A stretch of 64,000 nt of DNA, taken from the NCBI GenBank assembly GCA_047602755.1, contig JBLKOM010000001.1:186001-250000 (forward strand). Direction: 5' to 3'. Below the pieces are notes generated by a model. It saw nothing but the letters and a program-made list of their open reading frames with translations, was not told the origin of the DNA and did no database searches. The position numbers and the translations under genes were made by a program. Below are positions 16,422 to 25,193 of the stretch, in pieces. Source of the DNA: JACJVV01 sp047602755. Lineage in GTDB: Archaea; Nanobdellota; Nanobdellia; Woesearchaeales; JACJVV01. Within the stretch, counting starts at the first letter, position 1. Every line of letters begins with the position of its first letter.

Positions 16422-17846
16422 TTAAATGTTACGTACATCATAAACAAAAGAATGTGATTTAAACAAAATAGGCCAATTACATCCATTATCGAAGTCATCT
16501 ATTATATACGAAATATTTGCACGTTTTATAATATCATACATTTCATCACAATTCTCAGCATTTACATAATCTGCCCAATTATGAGGTGTACCATAGAAAT
16601 GAAAAGCAGCAGCAGGATCTTTTTTTGCTATAGGATATAATGCCATAGATCTAGAAATATCTGTTAAAACCAAACCATAAGGATAATCAGCTAATTCAGT
16701 AAACATTCTATGATCACTATCAGATATTGCATAATAAACAGTCCATGGGACATTAAAATATTGAAAAAAAGTTAGAATAAAAATAATAACAAATAATAAA
16801 GCAAATATGGCATTTTTTAATGAAGGACTAAACTTTTTCATATAACCATTAATATAATTAAAACAGTACCATAAACCTATAGCACTAAAAATAGGTACTA
16901 CTAATGCAAAATAATACAGATTTCGCTTATATGGACTAAGTATTGATAAAGAAGTAGCAATATAAAACAAGATATTTCCTAAAACAACAAAAAACCAAAT
17001 AACAAATAAATAATAATTTTTTTCTTTCTTATAGATTACATAAAATAACCCAATTAAAGCAAATATATAACCAATTAAACTATATAATTCTAAAGGAGAA
17101 TTATAATAAATAAAACCTTCCCATTGTTGCCAAAAAAATAATTCTCTAAACAATCTTAAAAAAGCCTCAGTTACAGACTTTTCTAAAATTAATAAATAAT
17201 ATACAAAACCAAATAAGGGTAAAATCAACAATAATGAATAATATTTAATATTAGGTAAAATATTTTTATAATAAATACCCATTAATACTATTAATATTGG
17301 TAAACCAAATAAGACAGATATTGGATAAACAAAAACAAGAAACAACATTAAAACTAAACTATAAATTACATAATTAAATTTATTCTCTTTTAATCCATAA
17401 TAAAACCAATATATATAAAGATAAATAAATGGTATAGAAAAAGATAAAGGAGTAAAAAAAATTAATCCTAGAATATTTACACTAGATTTTATAGATGCAA
17501 AAAAGAATAAAGAAGCAAGAGCAATAAAAGCAGTCTTTTTCTTGTTTTGTTTGTCAATTTTACTAATTACATAATACAAAGATAAAGCTGAAAAAATAAC
17601 CCATAATGCTGGTAATAAATGATAAATTCTTACTAAATCGAATCCATAAGATAAACCTGCTAATAAAAAATGAAATCCAAAACGATAACCTATTGTACCT
17701 CCAGTATAAACACCATCACGTAATTTATATGCTTCAGTGATATGATGCCATTCATCAATTGAGAAAGGATATTTATAATCAAAATGAGGAGAATAAACTA
17801 ATACTGAAGTAAAAATAAGAATTATAAACAAAACATATTTAGACAT
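16422..17846 (-). CDS. Multispanning GT-C-like membrane glycosyltransferase (putative)
   Basis: A 474-residue protein with about 10-11 membrane helices and a C-terminal soluble tail of about 90 residues containing two Cys (NAENCDEM and NGCNWP). An acidic DEWHHITEA motif follows the first helix (about residue 36), in the position of the catalytic acid of GT-C transferases that use polyprenyl-phosphate sugars. It could alternatively be a glycan polymerase or a DUF-type membrane protein. The glycosyltransferase context downstream and the pilin upstream favour a role in protein or surface glycosylation. Confidence 0.6.
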   Translation of the reverse strand: MSKYVLFIILIFTSVLVYSPHFDYKYPFSIDEWHHITEAYKLRDGVYTGGTIGYRFGFHFLLAGLSYGFDLVRIYHLLPALWVIFSALSLYYVISKIDKQNKKKTAFIALASLFFFASIKSSVNILGLIFFTPLSFSIPFIYLYIYWFYYGLKENKFNYVIYSLVLMLFLVFVYPISVLFGLPILIVLMGIYYKNILPNIKYYSLLLILPLFGFVYYLLILEKSVTEAFLRLFRELFFWQQWEGFIYYNSPLELYSLIGYIFALIGLFYVIYKKEKNYYLFVIWFFVVLGNILFYIATSLSILSPYKRNLYYFALVVPIFSAIGLWYCFNYINGYMKKFSPSLKNAIFALLFVIIFILTFFQYFNVPWTVYYAISDSDHRMFTELADYPYGLVLTDISRSMALYPIAKKDPAAAFHFYGTPHNWADYVNAENCDEMYDIIKRANISYIIDDFDNGCNWPILFKSHSFVYDVRNI

Positions 17847-17872
17847 TTTAAAAAAAAGAAAAAAAAGAAGAA

Positions 17873-18412
17873 TTAATTTGTATAACCATAACTATTTTCA
17901 GTTACTTGATTTCTTGCTGGAATACCAACATTAAGAGTACCTTCTTTAGCATGAGGCATTCTCTGACCACCAACCATAGTTTCCCATGTTACTAATAAAT
18001 CTGATTGGAAATTCGAATTAGGTACTTGTGAATCACACCAAACAGTTACTCTTTCAGATTGCCCTGCACCAATATTAAGCTTTGGTGAAACACCACTATT
18101 GATAGTTCTCCATGTTTCTTCTTCTTGTACGTAACCATAAGTTGATTTTCCTTTACAATTTTCAACTTCTAATTGAAAATCATACGCTGTTGAACCTATT
18201 CCGTTTGTTACCATGAATGTAACTCCACGTAAACCTGCTGAAACTCCTGTAACTTGAAATTCTGGCCCTATATCAGCTCGTGTTGGTAAGAAAGTACTTG
18301 GACTTAACAAACCAAAAAATGCTAAAGCGGCAATTGCAATTAATACAATTAATAAAGCCCATCCATAAGTCATTAAGAATTCCATTGCTGCTTGTCCTTT
18401 TTTATTAACCAT
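17873..18412 (-). CDS. Type IV pilin-like protein with class III signal peptide
   Basis: A 179-residue protein starting MVNKKGQAAMEF and followed by an unbroken hydrophobic helix to about residue 36. The predicted prepilin peptidase cut is between Gly6 and Gln7, leaving Glu at mature position 5, the conserved residue for pilus assembly. The extracellular part is beta-rich, has two Cys (C90-ish and C126-ish) that could form a disulfide, and ends with an Asn/Tyr tail. It is more likely a pilin than an archaellin because no fla genes are nearby. It may be glycosylated by the adjacent enzymes. Confidence 0.9.
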   Translation of the reverse strand: MVNKKGQAAMEFLMTYGWALLIVLIAIAALAFFGLLSPSTFLPTRADIGPEFQVTGVSAGLRGVTFMVTNGIGSTAYDFQLEVENCKGKSTYGYVQEEETWRTINSGVSPKLNIGAGQSERVTVWCDSQVPNSNFQSDLLVTWETMVGGQRMPHAKEGTLNVGIPARNQVTENSYGYTN

Positions 18413-18520
18413 TATTTTAACACCTCATAATCTATTTAATAGTATAATACTAGATATTTAATTGTTTTGGTTTATAAATATTTCTGAAAAAACCTATTAA
18501 AATACCAAAGATAAACCCTA

Positions 18521-19645
18521 TTACTTATGCTTAATAGCGATAATGCTCAGCATAAAAGCTGAAAATATTGTTTGAATACCTATAACTAAAAAAGTTAATG
18601 ATACAATTAAATTCTTAACTTCTAGTATTGATTTAAAGCCTGAATTAATCCAATCATAAATTATTAATAATGGCAAACCAATACCAAATCCTATAAATAT
18701 TAAACCAAAAGTACATGCTCGTTCTAAAGTCATAAACTCAAAAAAATGATTCATAAAAATACTTTCTTCATTAAAATGAATAATTGCATATGTTTTTGCA
18801 AATGCTGAGAATAAAATTAGTTGATATCCAATAATAATTAAGGTTGAAGACAAAAACATAGGATGAAAATATAATTGAACGCCAAATAATAAAGGAGAAT
18901 CTAAATAAAACCAAATCATTGATATTATACCAAATAAAAACAAGAATATTCCTGGGAAAAAAAATAAAAATAATGGGCTATACATTAACATAAAACGCAA
19001 ATGTCGCCAACCATCTTGAAAACTGCTTAATTTAGATTCACCTTTTCTAATATTGTAAGAAATAGGTATCTCTTTAATATTAAAATTAAGCTTAATTGCT
19101 TTAATTAGCATTTCAGAAGCAAATTCCATTCCAGTAGTTTGCAAATTCATTTGATCATAAGCAGATTTTTTAATTGCTCGCAATCCACAATGAGCATCTC
19201 CTACTTTACCACGAAAAAATAAACGTAAAATCCAAGACAATAATGGATTACCTACATAACGATGAAGCCATGGCATTGAATCTTTAGAAATTTTTCCTTT
19301 TAATCTATTACCAATTACAAAATCATATCCTTTATCTAAATGTTTAATCATAGCTAGAGCATAATTAAAATCATAAGTTCCATCAGCATCACCAATAATA
19401 ACATAATCTCCAGTTACTGCTTTAAATCCTTCCAAATAAGCCCTACCATAACCAATTTGATCATGTTTTACCAATTTTACTCCAAATTTCTTTGCTATTT
19501 CTGGAGACTTATCAGATGAACTATCTGATACAATTATTTCAGCATCTAAATCATTTTTCTTAATAACTTCGTTTATTTGCCCAAGTACAAAAGGCAATGC
19601 TAATTCCTCATTTCTACAAGGTAATACAAAACTTATTTTCGGCAT
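18521..19645 (-). CDS. GT2-family membrane glycosyltransferase (dolichyl-phosphate sugar synthase type)
   Basis: A 374-residue protein. The GT2 domain covers 1-210, with VLPCRNEELALPFVL at the start and the DADGTYD metal motif near 86-92, plus a GDAHCGLRAIKK segment (about 150) typical of dolichyl-phosphate mannose/glucose synthases. Four hydrophobic helices occupy about 215-370. It would load a sugar onto a polyprenyl carrier made by the prenyltransferases at 29-31 kb. It stands upstream of the pilin on the same strand. Confidence 0.9.
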   Translation of the reverse strand: MPKISFVLPCRNEELALPFVLGQINEVIKKNDLDAEIIVSDSSSDKSPEIAKKFGVKLVKHDQIGYGRAYLEGFKAVTGDYVIIGDADGTYDFNYALAMIKHLDKGYDFVIGNRLKGKISKDSMPWLHRYVGNPLLSWILRLFFRGKVGDAHCGLRAIKKSAYDQMNLQTTGMEFASEMLIKAIKLNFNIKEIPISYNIRKGESKLSSFQDGWRHLRFMLMYSPLFLFFFPGIFLFLFGIISMIWFYLDSPLLFGVQLYFHPMFLSSTLIIIGYQLILFSAFAKTYAIIHFNEESIFMNHFFEFMTLERACTFGLIFIGFGIGLPLLIIYDWINSGFKSILEVKNLIVSLTFLVIGIQTIFSAFMLSIIAIKHK

Positions 19646-19811
19646 AATGTAAAAACATAAATCTAATTTATAACAATTATCCGTATTTAATATTCATTTA
19701 GAATCAAATAAATTATTATTTATATAATAATACAAATCAAGAAAAATATAAAAAAATATATTAAGTACAATCATATTATACTATAAATACATTACAGATA
19801 AAAAACAAAAA

Positions 19812-19928
19812 ATGGACATCGATGAATATGAAGAAGGTCACATTAATGATAATGAACTAGAGATTGAACCTGAACCAGAAGATCTAGGATATGCAGATGA
19901 TGACCTTGATTTAGAAAATGATGAATAA
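19812..19928 (+). CDS. 38-residue highly acidic small protein
   Basis: The frame from ATG 19812 to TAA 19926-19928 encodes 38 residues, of which about 20 are Asp or Glu (start MDIDEYEEG, end DDDLDLENDE). A TATA-like ACTATAAATA lies about 25-30 bp upstream, fitting a leaderless start. It is 86 bp ahead of aRF1 on the same strand. I do not recognise a family; it could be a DNA-mimic or charge-shielding peptide, or an intergenic accident, although the clean promoter argues for a gene. Confidence 0.5.
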   Translation: MDIDEYEEGHINDNELEIEPEPEDLGYADDDLDLENDE

Positions 19929-20014
19929 TTTATAAAGGAATACCGAAAACCTTTATAAAAGATATTTGAATAATTTCTAATATATTTGTTATATAAATAA
20001 TTTAAACTAATAAA

Positions 20015-21118
20015 ATGGCAATCAATTCAAAACAAAAACATCAATTAACTAAATTTGTAAAAGAACTTAAAGATTATAGAGGAAGACATACTGAATTAGT
20101 TTCAGTTTATGTTCCTTCAGGTTATGAAATGAATAAAATAATTGCACATCTTGCGCAAGAAAAAGGTACTGCTTCTAATATAAAATCTACATCAACTCGA
20201 AAAAATGTTGAAGATGCTTTAGAAAGAATGATACAACATTTAAGATTATATACCAGAACTCCAGAACATGGCCTTGCAGCATTTTCAGGTAATGTTGCTG
20301 AAAGAGAAGGTCAAAGTGATGTCAAAGTATGGAGCATTGAACCTCCTGTAGCATTAAACTTACGTTTATATAGATGTGATAAACAATTTGTACTTGAACC
20401 GTTAATTGAATTAACAGAAGTAAAAGAAGTTTTTGGATTAGTTGTAATGGACAGAAGAGAATGTAGTATTGCATTTCTTAAAGGAAAAACAATTATTCCA
20501 TTAGCGAATGAAACTTCAAATGTCCCTGGAAAAACAAGAGCAGGAGGACAATCATCTGCAAGATATATGAGATTAAGAGAAGATGCTGCAAAAGATTTCT
20601 ATAAAGAAGTAGCAAGAATGATTAAAGATCATTTCTTTGAAGTACAAGATTTAAAAGGAATAATTGTGGGTGGTCCTGGCCCATCAAAATATGAATTAGT
20701 TGAAAAACATGATTATATAACTAATGAATTGAAAAAAAAAATTATAGCGATAAAAGACATATCTTATACAGATTTTTTTGGGCTTCAAGAATTAGTAGAT
20801 AAAAGTGAAGATATATTAGCAAATGAAGCAGTAGTAGATGAAAAAAGATTAATGAATAGATTTTTTGAAACATTAAATAAAGATCCTGATATGGTAGCAT
20901 ATGGAAAAAAACACGTTAAAGAATCTATTGAAAAAGGAGCCACAGATATATTACTAATTAGTGAAACTGTCGACGATAATATTATTGAAGAATTCGAAAA
21001 TATATGTGAACAATTTGGGACAAAAGTTGAAATAATATCAACTGAAACAAGAGAAGGAAAACAATTGCATGATATTGGACAATTTGCAGCATTATTAAGA
21101 TATAAAATTAATTATTAA
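20015..21118 (+). CDS. prf1: Peptide chain release factor aRF1, short form
   Basis: A 367-residue class I release factor of the archaeal/eukaryotic type. The stop-codon recognition motif NIKS is at 55-58, and GGQ, which triggers peptidyl-tRNA hydrolysis, is at 177-179 in TRAGGQSSARY. Domain 3 goes directly from DILLISETVDDNIIEEF to CEQFGTKVEIISTETREGKQ, so the Cys-rich zinc minidomain present in many archaeal aRF1s (about 410-425 residues) is missing. The other core motifs look intact, so this should still terminate translation. Confidence 0.95.
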   Translation: MAINSKQKHQLTKFVKELKDYRGRHTELVSVYVPSGYEMNKIIAHLAQEKGTASNIKSTSTRKNVEDALERMIQHLRLYTRTPEHGLAAFSGNVAEREGQSDVKVWSIEPPVALNLRLYRCDKQFVLEPLIELTEVKEVFGLVVMDRRECSIAFLKGKTIIPLANETSNVPGKTRAGGQSSARYMRLREDAAKDFYKEVARMIKDHFFEVQDLKGIIVGGPGPSKYELVEKHDYITNELKKKIIAIKDISYTDFFGLQELVDKSEDILANEAVVDEKRLMNRFFETLNKDPDMVAYGKKHVKESIEKGATDILLISETVDDNIIEEFENICEQFGTKVEIISTETREGKQLHDIGQFAALLRYKINY

Positions 21119-21201
21119 ATTATAATTTTTAAAATATAAAAGTAAAATTAATCATAACAAAAAAGAATAATTAAATAATATCAATCATAACAGATTCTAA
21201 A

Positions 21202-21711
21202 TTATTCTTCAATTATTTTATGACGCTTCTTCTTAATATATCCTTCAAGAGCAGGTATTCCATAATCTAATGGAACAGCAAAAAATGCAGCATTAATCAT
21301 TCCAAGCATTACATATTTCAAAAAATAAATGAAATGTTGATTCCAATATATCTTTGAAGTTAATGATAATGAAGCAATTACAACAATAAGCATAACGCTA
21401 AATGTAAATAATCCACGTCTACTAGCAATACGTACTGATTCAAATTTAGTATTACCAGCTTTGTATACAATTAAAGAAGTAATTATTAACCAGAAACCGC
21501 CACCTAAAACTAAAATTAAATAAAGTGAATTTACACTTAATAACATAGTCCATGAATAATATAATAAATAATTATACCAAAAAATAATTCCTAACACACT
21601 ACCTATTACAGCTAAAAGAAAATTTTGAAATTTATAATACAACAAAAAATCAATATTATATCTAAATACATGAGTTCTTAATGATTTTGGGTTATGTGAT
21701 ATATGTTTCAT
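21202..21711 (-). CDS. Membrane protein of unknown function, four helices
   Basis: A 169-residue protein with a basic N-terminus (KHISHNPKSLRTHVFRYN) and hydrophobic helices near 28-48, 55-80, 96-118 and 128-148, ending in a basic/acidic tail KKKRHKIIEE. No family is recognised. It is 54 bp downstream of the DUF2391-like gene on the same strand, and the two membrane proteins probably form one transcription unit. Confidence 0.6.
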   Translation of the reverse strand: MKHISHNPKSLRTHVFRYNIDFLLYYKFQNFLLAVIGSVLGIIFWYNYLLYYSWTMLLSVNSLYLILVLGGGFWLIITSLIVYKAGNTKFESVRIASRRGLFTFSVMLIVVIASLSLTSKIYWNQHFIYFLKYVMLGMINAAFFAVPLDYGIPALEGYIKKKRHKIIEE

Positions 21712-21765
21712 TTTTTTACAATTTTTCTTCTACCATTTTAAATTATATCATTATAATTTCATAAT

Positions 21766-22293
21766 TCATTTCTTAAGAAATGAAAATGTTACAGCACCAA
21801 ACATTCCAACAGATTGTGCAGCTATAAAATTTCTAAATACTTCTATATTATACAATTCATATGTTAACTTATTAACTAAAACAAGCAACAATAAAATAAC
21901 CATTAATACACTAAAATAAGTAAAAAAAAATCTTTTAAATAACATTTTAATAAACCACATATTAATCTTAAAATTATCCCTAAACTCATAATTTAAAGCA
22001 AGAATAACACAAAGAATAAAAAAAAGGTGAATTAAAACCAAAAAAGAAGTTGCAACACCTGGAAGATAATCCCAAAAACTTGTATTAATGAAAGCAGGTA
22101 AACCAAAAACACAACATCCTATTGCAATTTGTGAAAAATCATTAAAAGAAAAATGCTCAACTTCCCTAAATATTTGACGTTTTTTAAAAGTATCTTTATG
22201 TATATCATAATCAATACGTTTAAGCAATAAATTTTCTTTTCTTTTAATATCATGAATCTCCTTTCGCAAAGATTCAATACTATTATCTACCAT
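21766..22293 (-). CDS. Integral membrane protein, DUF2391-like
   Basis: A 175-residue protein with a charged N-terminal coiled coil (1-45) and four membrane helices (about 55-75, 83-103, 118-140, 152-172). The EHFSFNDFSQIAIGCCVFGLPAF segment at the start of helix one resembles the DUF2391 (TIGR02587-like) family. Function is unknown in the family. It is likely co-transcribed with 21202-21711. Confidence 0.5.
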   Translation of the reverse strand: MVDNSIESLRKEIHDIKRKENLLLKRIDYDIHKDTFKKRQIFREVEHFSFNDFSQIAIGCCVFGLPAFINTSFWDYLPGVATSFLVLIHLFFILCVILALNYEFRDNFKINMWFIKMLFKRFFFTYFSVLMVILLLLVLVNKLTYELYNIEVFRNFIAAQSVGMFGAVTFSFLKK

Positions 22294-22359
22294 AAACTAG
22301 TAATAATCTTATTATTTTTAAAGTTAAGTTGCTCTTATATAATAACAACATATAAAACA

Positions 22360-23346
22360 TTATATATTACCAAACAATTGCTTTATATATTCAGTAGCAT
22401 AGCTTCCTTTTGGAAGAATAAAACTAAGTTTACATTTTTTCATGCCAGGATTAAGCTCATCATCATCAAAACCAACAATAACTGGTTCCTTAACATCCAC
22501 ATATATTTTTCTAAAACCTCCTTCAAGTCCCATACCGGGGATTTTAGAAAGTATAAAATCTCTTCTAGAAATTCCTTCATCATTCAAAACATTATTAATT
22601 ATTTGATAAATAGCATCATTACAATTATCAACATCAAAACCAACTAAAGGAAATTCAAAAACATTAGATATAGGCGTAGAACTACTATTCTGCTTAATGC
22701 TAGAAATATATTTCTCAACACAAATATTCCATAAATAACTTTGATATGCTTGCAAATAAATACGCAAAATATTTTTATTTAACCTATTAAGTGCACCTAA
22801 TGTATCCGTTGAATTTGCATTAATATATTCAAAAAAAAAATGATCTTCAGAAACTTTACTAATTAAATCAACAGCTTCAGCATACTTTCCTTTAATAATC
22901 CTTCTACCTATTTCTATATTTTCTGATGAAAATCTCTGTTCACCAAAAAAATTTAACATTCTTGAGATAATTTTTGGTTTATTAGTAACATTTCTTACTA
23001 CAATTAAAAACCTATTTTCTTGAAGAAAACCTGGAAAAAGTCTTTCATCACGAAATCCAACTAAACGAAGTGAAACATCATCAAAATCATATTCCTCATT
23101 AAACTTTCGTTTTTTAGGAATGGATATATACTGCAAAGTAATTGCTTTTTTATCTTTTAACCCAGAATACCCAATATCTTTTCTTTTAATTTTAAAACGA
23201 TTAGAAATAATATCTAAAGCTTGAAAAGTCGTTAAATCTCTTTTCAGCATAGAATAAACATAAAATTTTCCATTTTGAGAAATAGAACCATCAGTTAAAA
23301 TTTCTTTAACATTAAAATCCTCAGGAATTTGCTTTATTTTGTACAT
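22360..23346 (-). CDS. truD: tRNA pseudouridine(13) synthase TruD
   Basis: A 328-residue enzyme. The TruD signature GYSGLKDKKAIT is at 59-70 with catalytic Asp65, preceded by DFNVKEI and followed by the FPGFLQENRFLIVVRN (NxF) motif. The TRUD insertion domain is reduced compared with the 400+ residue relatives. It isomerises U13 in tRNA; position 13 of both tRNAs in this window is T, so both are possible substrates. The start is the only ATG giving the N-terminal KIKQIPEDF strand. Confidence 0.93.
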   Translation of the reverse strand: MYKIKQIPEDFNVKEILTDGSISQNGKFYVYSMLKRDLTTFQALDIISNRFKIKRKDIGYSGLKDKKAITLQYISIPKKRKFNEEYDFDDVSLRLVGFRDERLFPGFLQENRFLIVVRNVTNKPKIISRMLNFFGEQRFSSENIEIGRRIIKGKYAEAVDLISKVSEDHFFFEYINANSTDTLGALNRLNKNILRIYLQAYQSYLWNICVEKYISSIKQNSSSTPISNVFEFPLVGFDVDNCNDAIYQIINNVLNDEGISRRDFILSKIPGMGLEGGFRKIYVDVKEPVIVGFDDDELNPGMKKCKLSFILPKGSYATEYIKQLFGNI

Positions 23347-23447
23347 TGCATATATAATTCTATTCCTATATAAAAATAATTCCCATTAGCACTGGACATT
23401 CTCAGATAGCCTATTTAAACATAAACAAATAACAATAAATTATTCCA

Positions 23448-23480
23448 ATCTTGGCTAATGAAAACCAAGGTTTTTGTTTT
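23448..23480 (+). terminator. Hairpin plus T-run in the leader of the 39-codon gene
   Basis: ATCTTGG (23448-23454) pairs with CCAAGGT (23465-23471), a 7-bp stem with one G-T pair and a 10-nt loop, followed at once by a T-rich tract with only one G. It looks like an intrinsic terminator or attenuator placed between a TATA-like TATTTAAA (about 23412-23419) and the small gene at 23564. Confidence 0.45.
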
Positions 23481-23483
23481 GCC

Positions 23484-23500
23484 GCAGGATAAAATCCTGC
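23484..23500 (+). repeat. Perfect 7-bp hairpin in the same leader
   Basis: GCAGGAT (23484-23490) and ATCCTGC (23494-23500) flank an AAA loop. It is GC-rich against an AT-rich background, so it is likely a functional RNA hairpin. It sits four bases after the T-run of the preceding hairpin and 63 bp ahead of the small ORF. Confidence 0.6.
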
Positions 23501-23563
23501 ACCCAACCTAAATCCATTCAAATAAATTATACAAAATATTCACAAAAAAACGAGGTGATAAAT

Positions 23564-23683
23564 ATGTATGCTACTGACCATGAAACAATAAAAAATCTAT
23601 TCTATCAAAGATTTGCAGACTTAACAAAAAAATCAAATTCATTTGACTATCAATTTTCAGATCGATGGATTAATAAGTTATAA
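23564..23683 (+). CDS. 39-residue small protein with strong ribosome binding site
   Basis: ATG 23564 to TAA 23681-23683 encodes MYATDHETIKNLFYQRFADL, then a Lys/Ser linker and FDYQFSDRWINKL. The Shine-Dalgarno GAGGTGAT at 23552-23559 is one of the strongest in the window, where most genes have none. It is bounded by leader hairpins upstream and a strong terminator downstream, so it is a self-contained unit. I do not recognise the peptide; it has a helical first half and an aromatic C-terminus. A longer upstream in-frame reading is unlikely because it would cross the hairpin. Confidence 0.65.
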   Translation: MYATDHETIKNLFYQRFADLTKKSNSFDYQFSDRWINKL

Positions 23684-23712
23684 AAGTCCCCTTTTTCTTA
23701 GTGCACCTCTTT

Positions 23713-23736
23713 CCACCTCAAATGAGGTGGTTTTTT
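23713..23736 (+). terminator. Bacterial-style intrinsic terminator
   Basis: CCACCTC (23713-23719) and GAGGTGG (23724-23730) form a 7-bp perfect GC-rich stem with an AAAT loop, followed by six T. It ends the 39-codon unit. The CACCTC arm is also complementary to that gene's own Shine-Dalgarno (GAGGTG), and a second GCACCTC lies at 23703-23709, so folding could in principle influence translation too. Confidence 0.8.
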
Positions 23737-23896
23737 ATTATATATACTTTAAGTAAATATATCTTTAGAATATAAAAAATAAAATGAATTATAAGAGTAA
23801 TAAAAATAAAAAGCAACAGTAAGTATATATTTAAATATAAGATAGCAAAAAATAACGAAAATTTTACTGATTTTATTTATAAATGTGTTGCAGAAC

Positions 23897-23906
23897 ATTT
23901 ATAAAT
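23897..23906 (+). promoter_or_regulatory. TATA box of sua5
   Basis: ATTTATAAAT is centred about 25 bp upstream of the ATG at 23927. This fixes that ATG as the start of a leaderless mRNA rather than the upstream in-frame ATG at 23885, which would overlap the promoter. Confidence 0.65.
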
Positions 23907-23926
23907 CTATAAGAATTATTATATAT

Positions 23927-24499
23927 ATGCTAAATTACTCAAAAGCGGAATTTGAACTAAAAACGGATGCTATAGTTGACAAGATACTTCAAGGTTCAAT
24001 ATTTATACATCCAACAGATACAATTTATGGTTTAGGATGTGATGCAACTAACTCTGAATCTGTTAAGAAAATAAGAGAAATGAAAGCAAGATATACAAGA
24101 CCATTTTCTATATTAGCGCCTGATAAAACATGGATTAGAGAAAATTGTGAAGTTGATGATAAAGTTATAGAATGGATAAAAAAATTACCAGGCCCATATA
24201 CATTAATTTTAAAATTAAAAGATAAGAATGCAATAGCAAAAGAAGTAAACAATGGTTTAGATACAATAGGAGTAAGAATTATTGATCACTGGTTCCAGAA
24301 AGGATGCGAATTATTAGGTAAACCTATTGTTACAACATCAGCTAATGTAATCGGAAGCGATTTTATGACATCTATAGAAAACTTAGATTCTGATATAAAA
24401 AGCAAAACTGATTTCATAATATATGAGGGAGAGAAATTAGGAAGACCCTCAACAATAGTAGATTTAACAAAAGAATCTGAAAATATCAAGAAACGATAA
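23927..24499 (+). CDS. L-threonylcarbamoyladenylate synthase (Sua5/YrdC)
   Basis: A 190-residue protein starting at the leaderless ATG. It shows the YrdC pattern: GSIFIHPTDTIYGLGCDAT (about 23-41), then KIREMKARYTRPFSILAP and PGPYTLILK, and TIGVRIIDHWF with IVTTSANVIGSDF. It makes threonylcarbamoyl-AMP from Thr, bicarbonate and ATP, the donor for t6A37 in tRNA, together with KEOPS (Pcc1 is in this window). It lacks the extra Sua5 C-terminal domain. The metallophosphoesterase gene follows after 5 bp. Confidence 0.92.
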   Translation: MLNYSKAEFELKTDAIVDKILQGSIFIHPTDTIYGLGCDATNSESVKKIREMKARYTRPFSILAPDKTWIRENCEVDDKVIEWIKKLPGPYTLILKLKDKNAIAKEVNNGLDTIGVRIIDHWFQKGCELLGKPIVTTSANVIGSDFMTSIENLDSDIKSKTDFIIYEGEKLGRPSTIVDLTKESENIKKR

Positions 24500-24504
24500 T
24501 TAAA

Positions 24505-25107
24505 ATGAGAATTCTTGCTGCTGGTGATATACATAATGATTGTAGATTATCACAAAAACTAGCAGATAAAGCTGTAAAAGAAAAAGTTGATTTAGTTATT
24601 CTTTGTGGAGATCTAACATTAAATGACCAACCTACAAAAAACTTAGTTGCGCCTTTCGTAAAAGCAAAAAAAAAAATACTATTAATCCCTGGAAACCATG
24701 AAACAATAGCAACTGCAGATTTCTTAGCTGAAATATATGGTGCAAAAAATATTCATGGATATTCTGTGAAATATGAAGACATTGGAATATTTGGTTGCGG
24801 TGGTGCAAATATTGGTTTATTCCAATTACAAGAAGATGAAATATTTGATTTACTAAAACAAGGCCATGATAAAATTGATTATCTGAAAAAAAAGATAATG
24901 GTAAGCCATGTTCACCCTAGTGACAGTTTAATGGAAAAATTTACTGAAATATTTCCTGGTAGTACAGGAGTAACAAAAGCAATTGAAGAATTCAAACCAG
25001 ATATTATGCTTTGTAGTCATGTACATGAAGCAGAAGGTATTGAAGAAATAATAGGCAAAACAAAAATAATAAATGTTGGGAAAACTGGAAAAATAATTGA
25101 TATATAA
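24505..25107 (+). CDS. Calcineurin-like metallophosphoesterase
   Basis: A 200-residue protein with the metallophosphoesterase motif set: D8-x-H10 (AAGDIHND), GDLT near 36-39, GNHET near 66-70, HVHPSD near 135 and a late CSHVHEAEG near 172. These bind two metals. YfcE/Mre11-fold archaeal relatives hydrolyse phosphodiesters, but the substrate is not predictable. It is co-transcribed with sua5. Confidence 0.92.
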   Translation: MRILAAGDIHNDCRLSQKLADKAVKEKVDLVILCGDLTLNDQPTKNLVAPFVKAKKKILLIPGNHETIATADFLAEIYGAKNIHGYSVKYEDIGIFGCGGANIGLFQLQEDEIFDLLKQGHDKIDYLKKKIMVSHVHPSDSLMEKFTEIFPGSTGVTKAIEEFKPDIMLCSHVHEAEGIEEIIGKTKIINVGKTGKIIDI

Positions 25108-25193
25108 TCAAAGATCATATTTTAAAATAATAAAAAAAATAAAAATAATAACTTCTAAAAAAGTTTATAAAGAGTATATGTTATAATAATAAG

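Noticed and set aside
23481..23505. GCAGG-ATAAAAT-CCTGC resembles a tRNA T-arm
   Set aside because: No matching acceptor, D- or anticodon arms are found on either side; it is better read as a leader hairpin.
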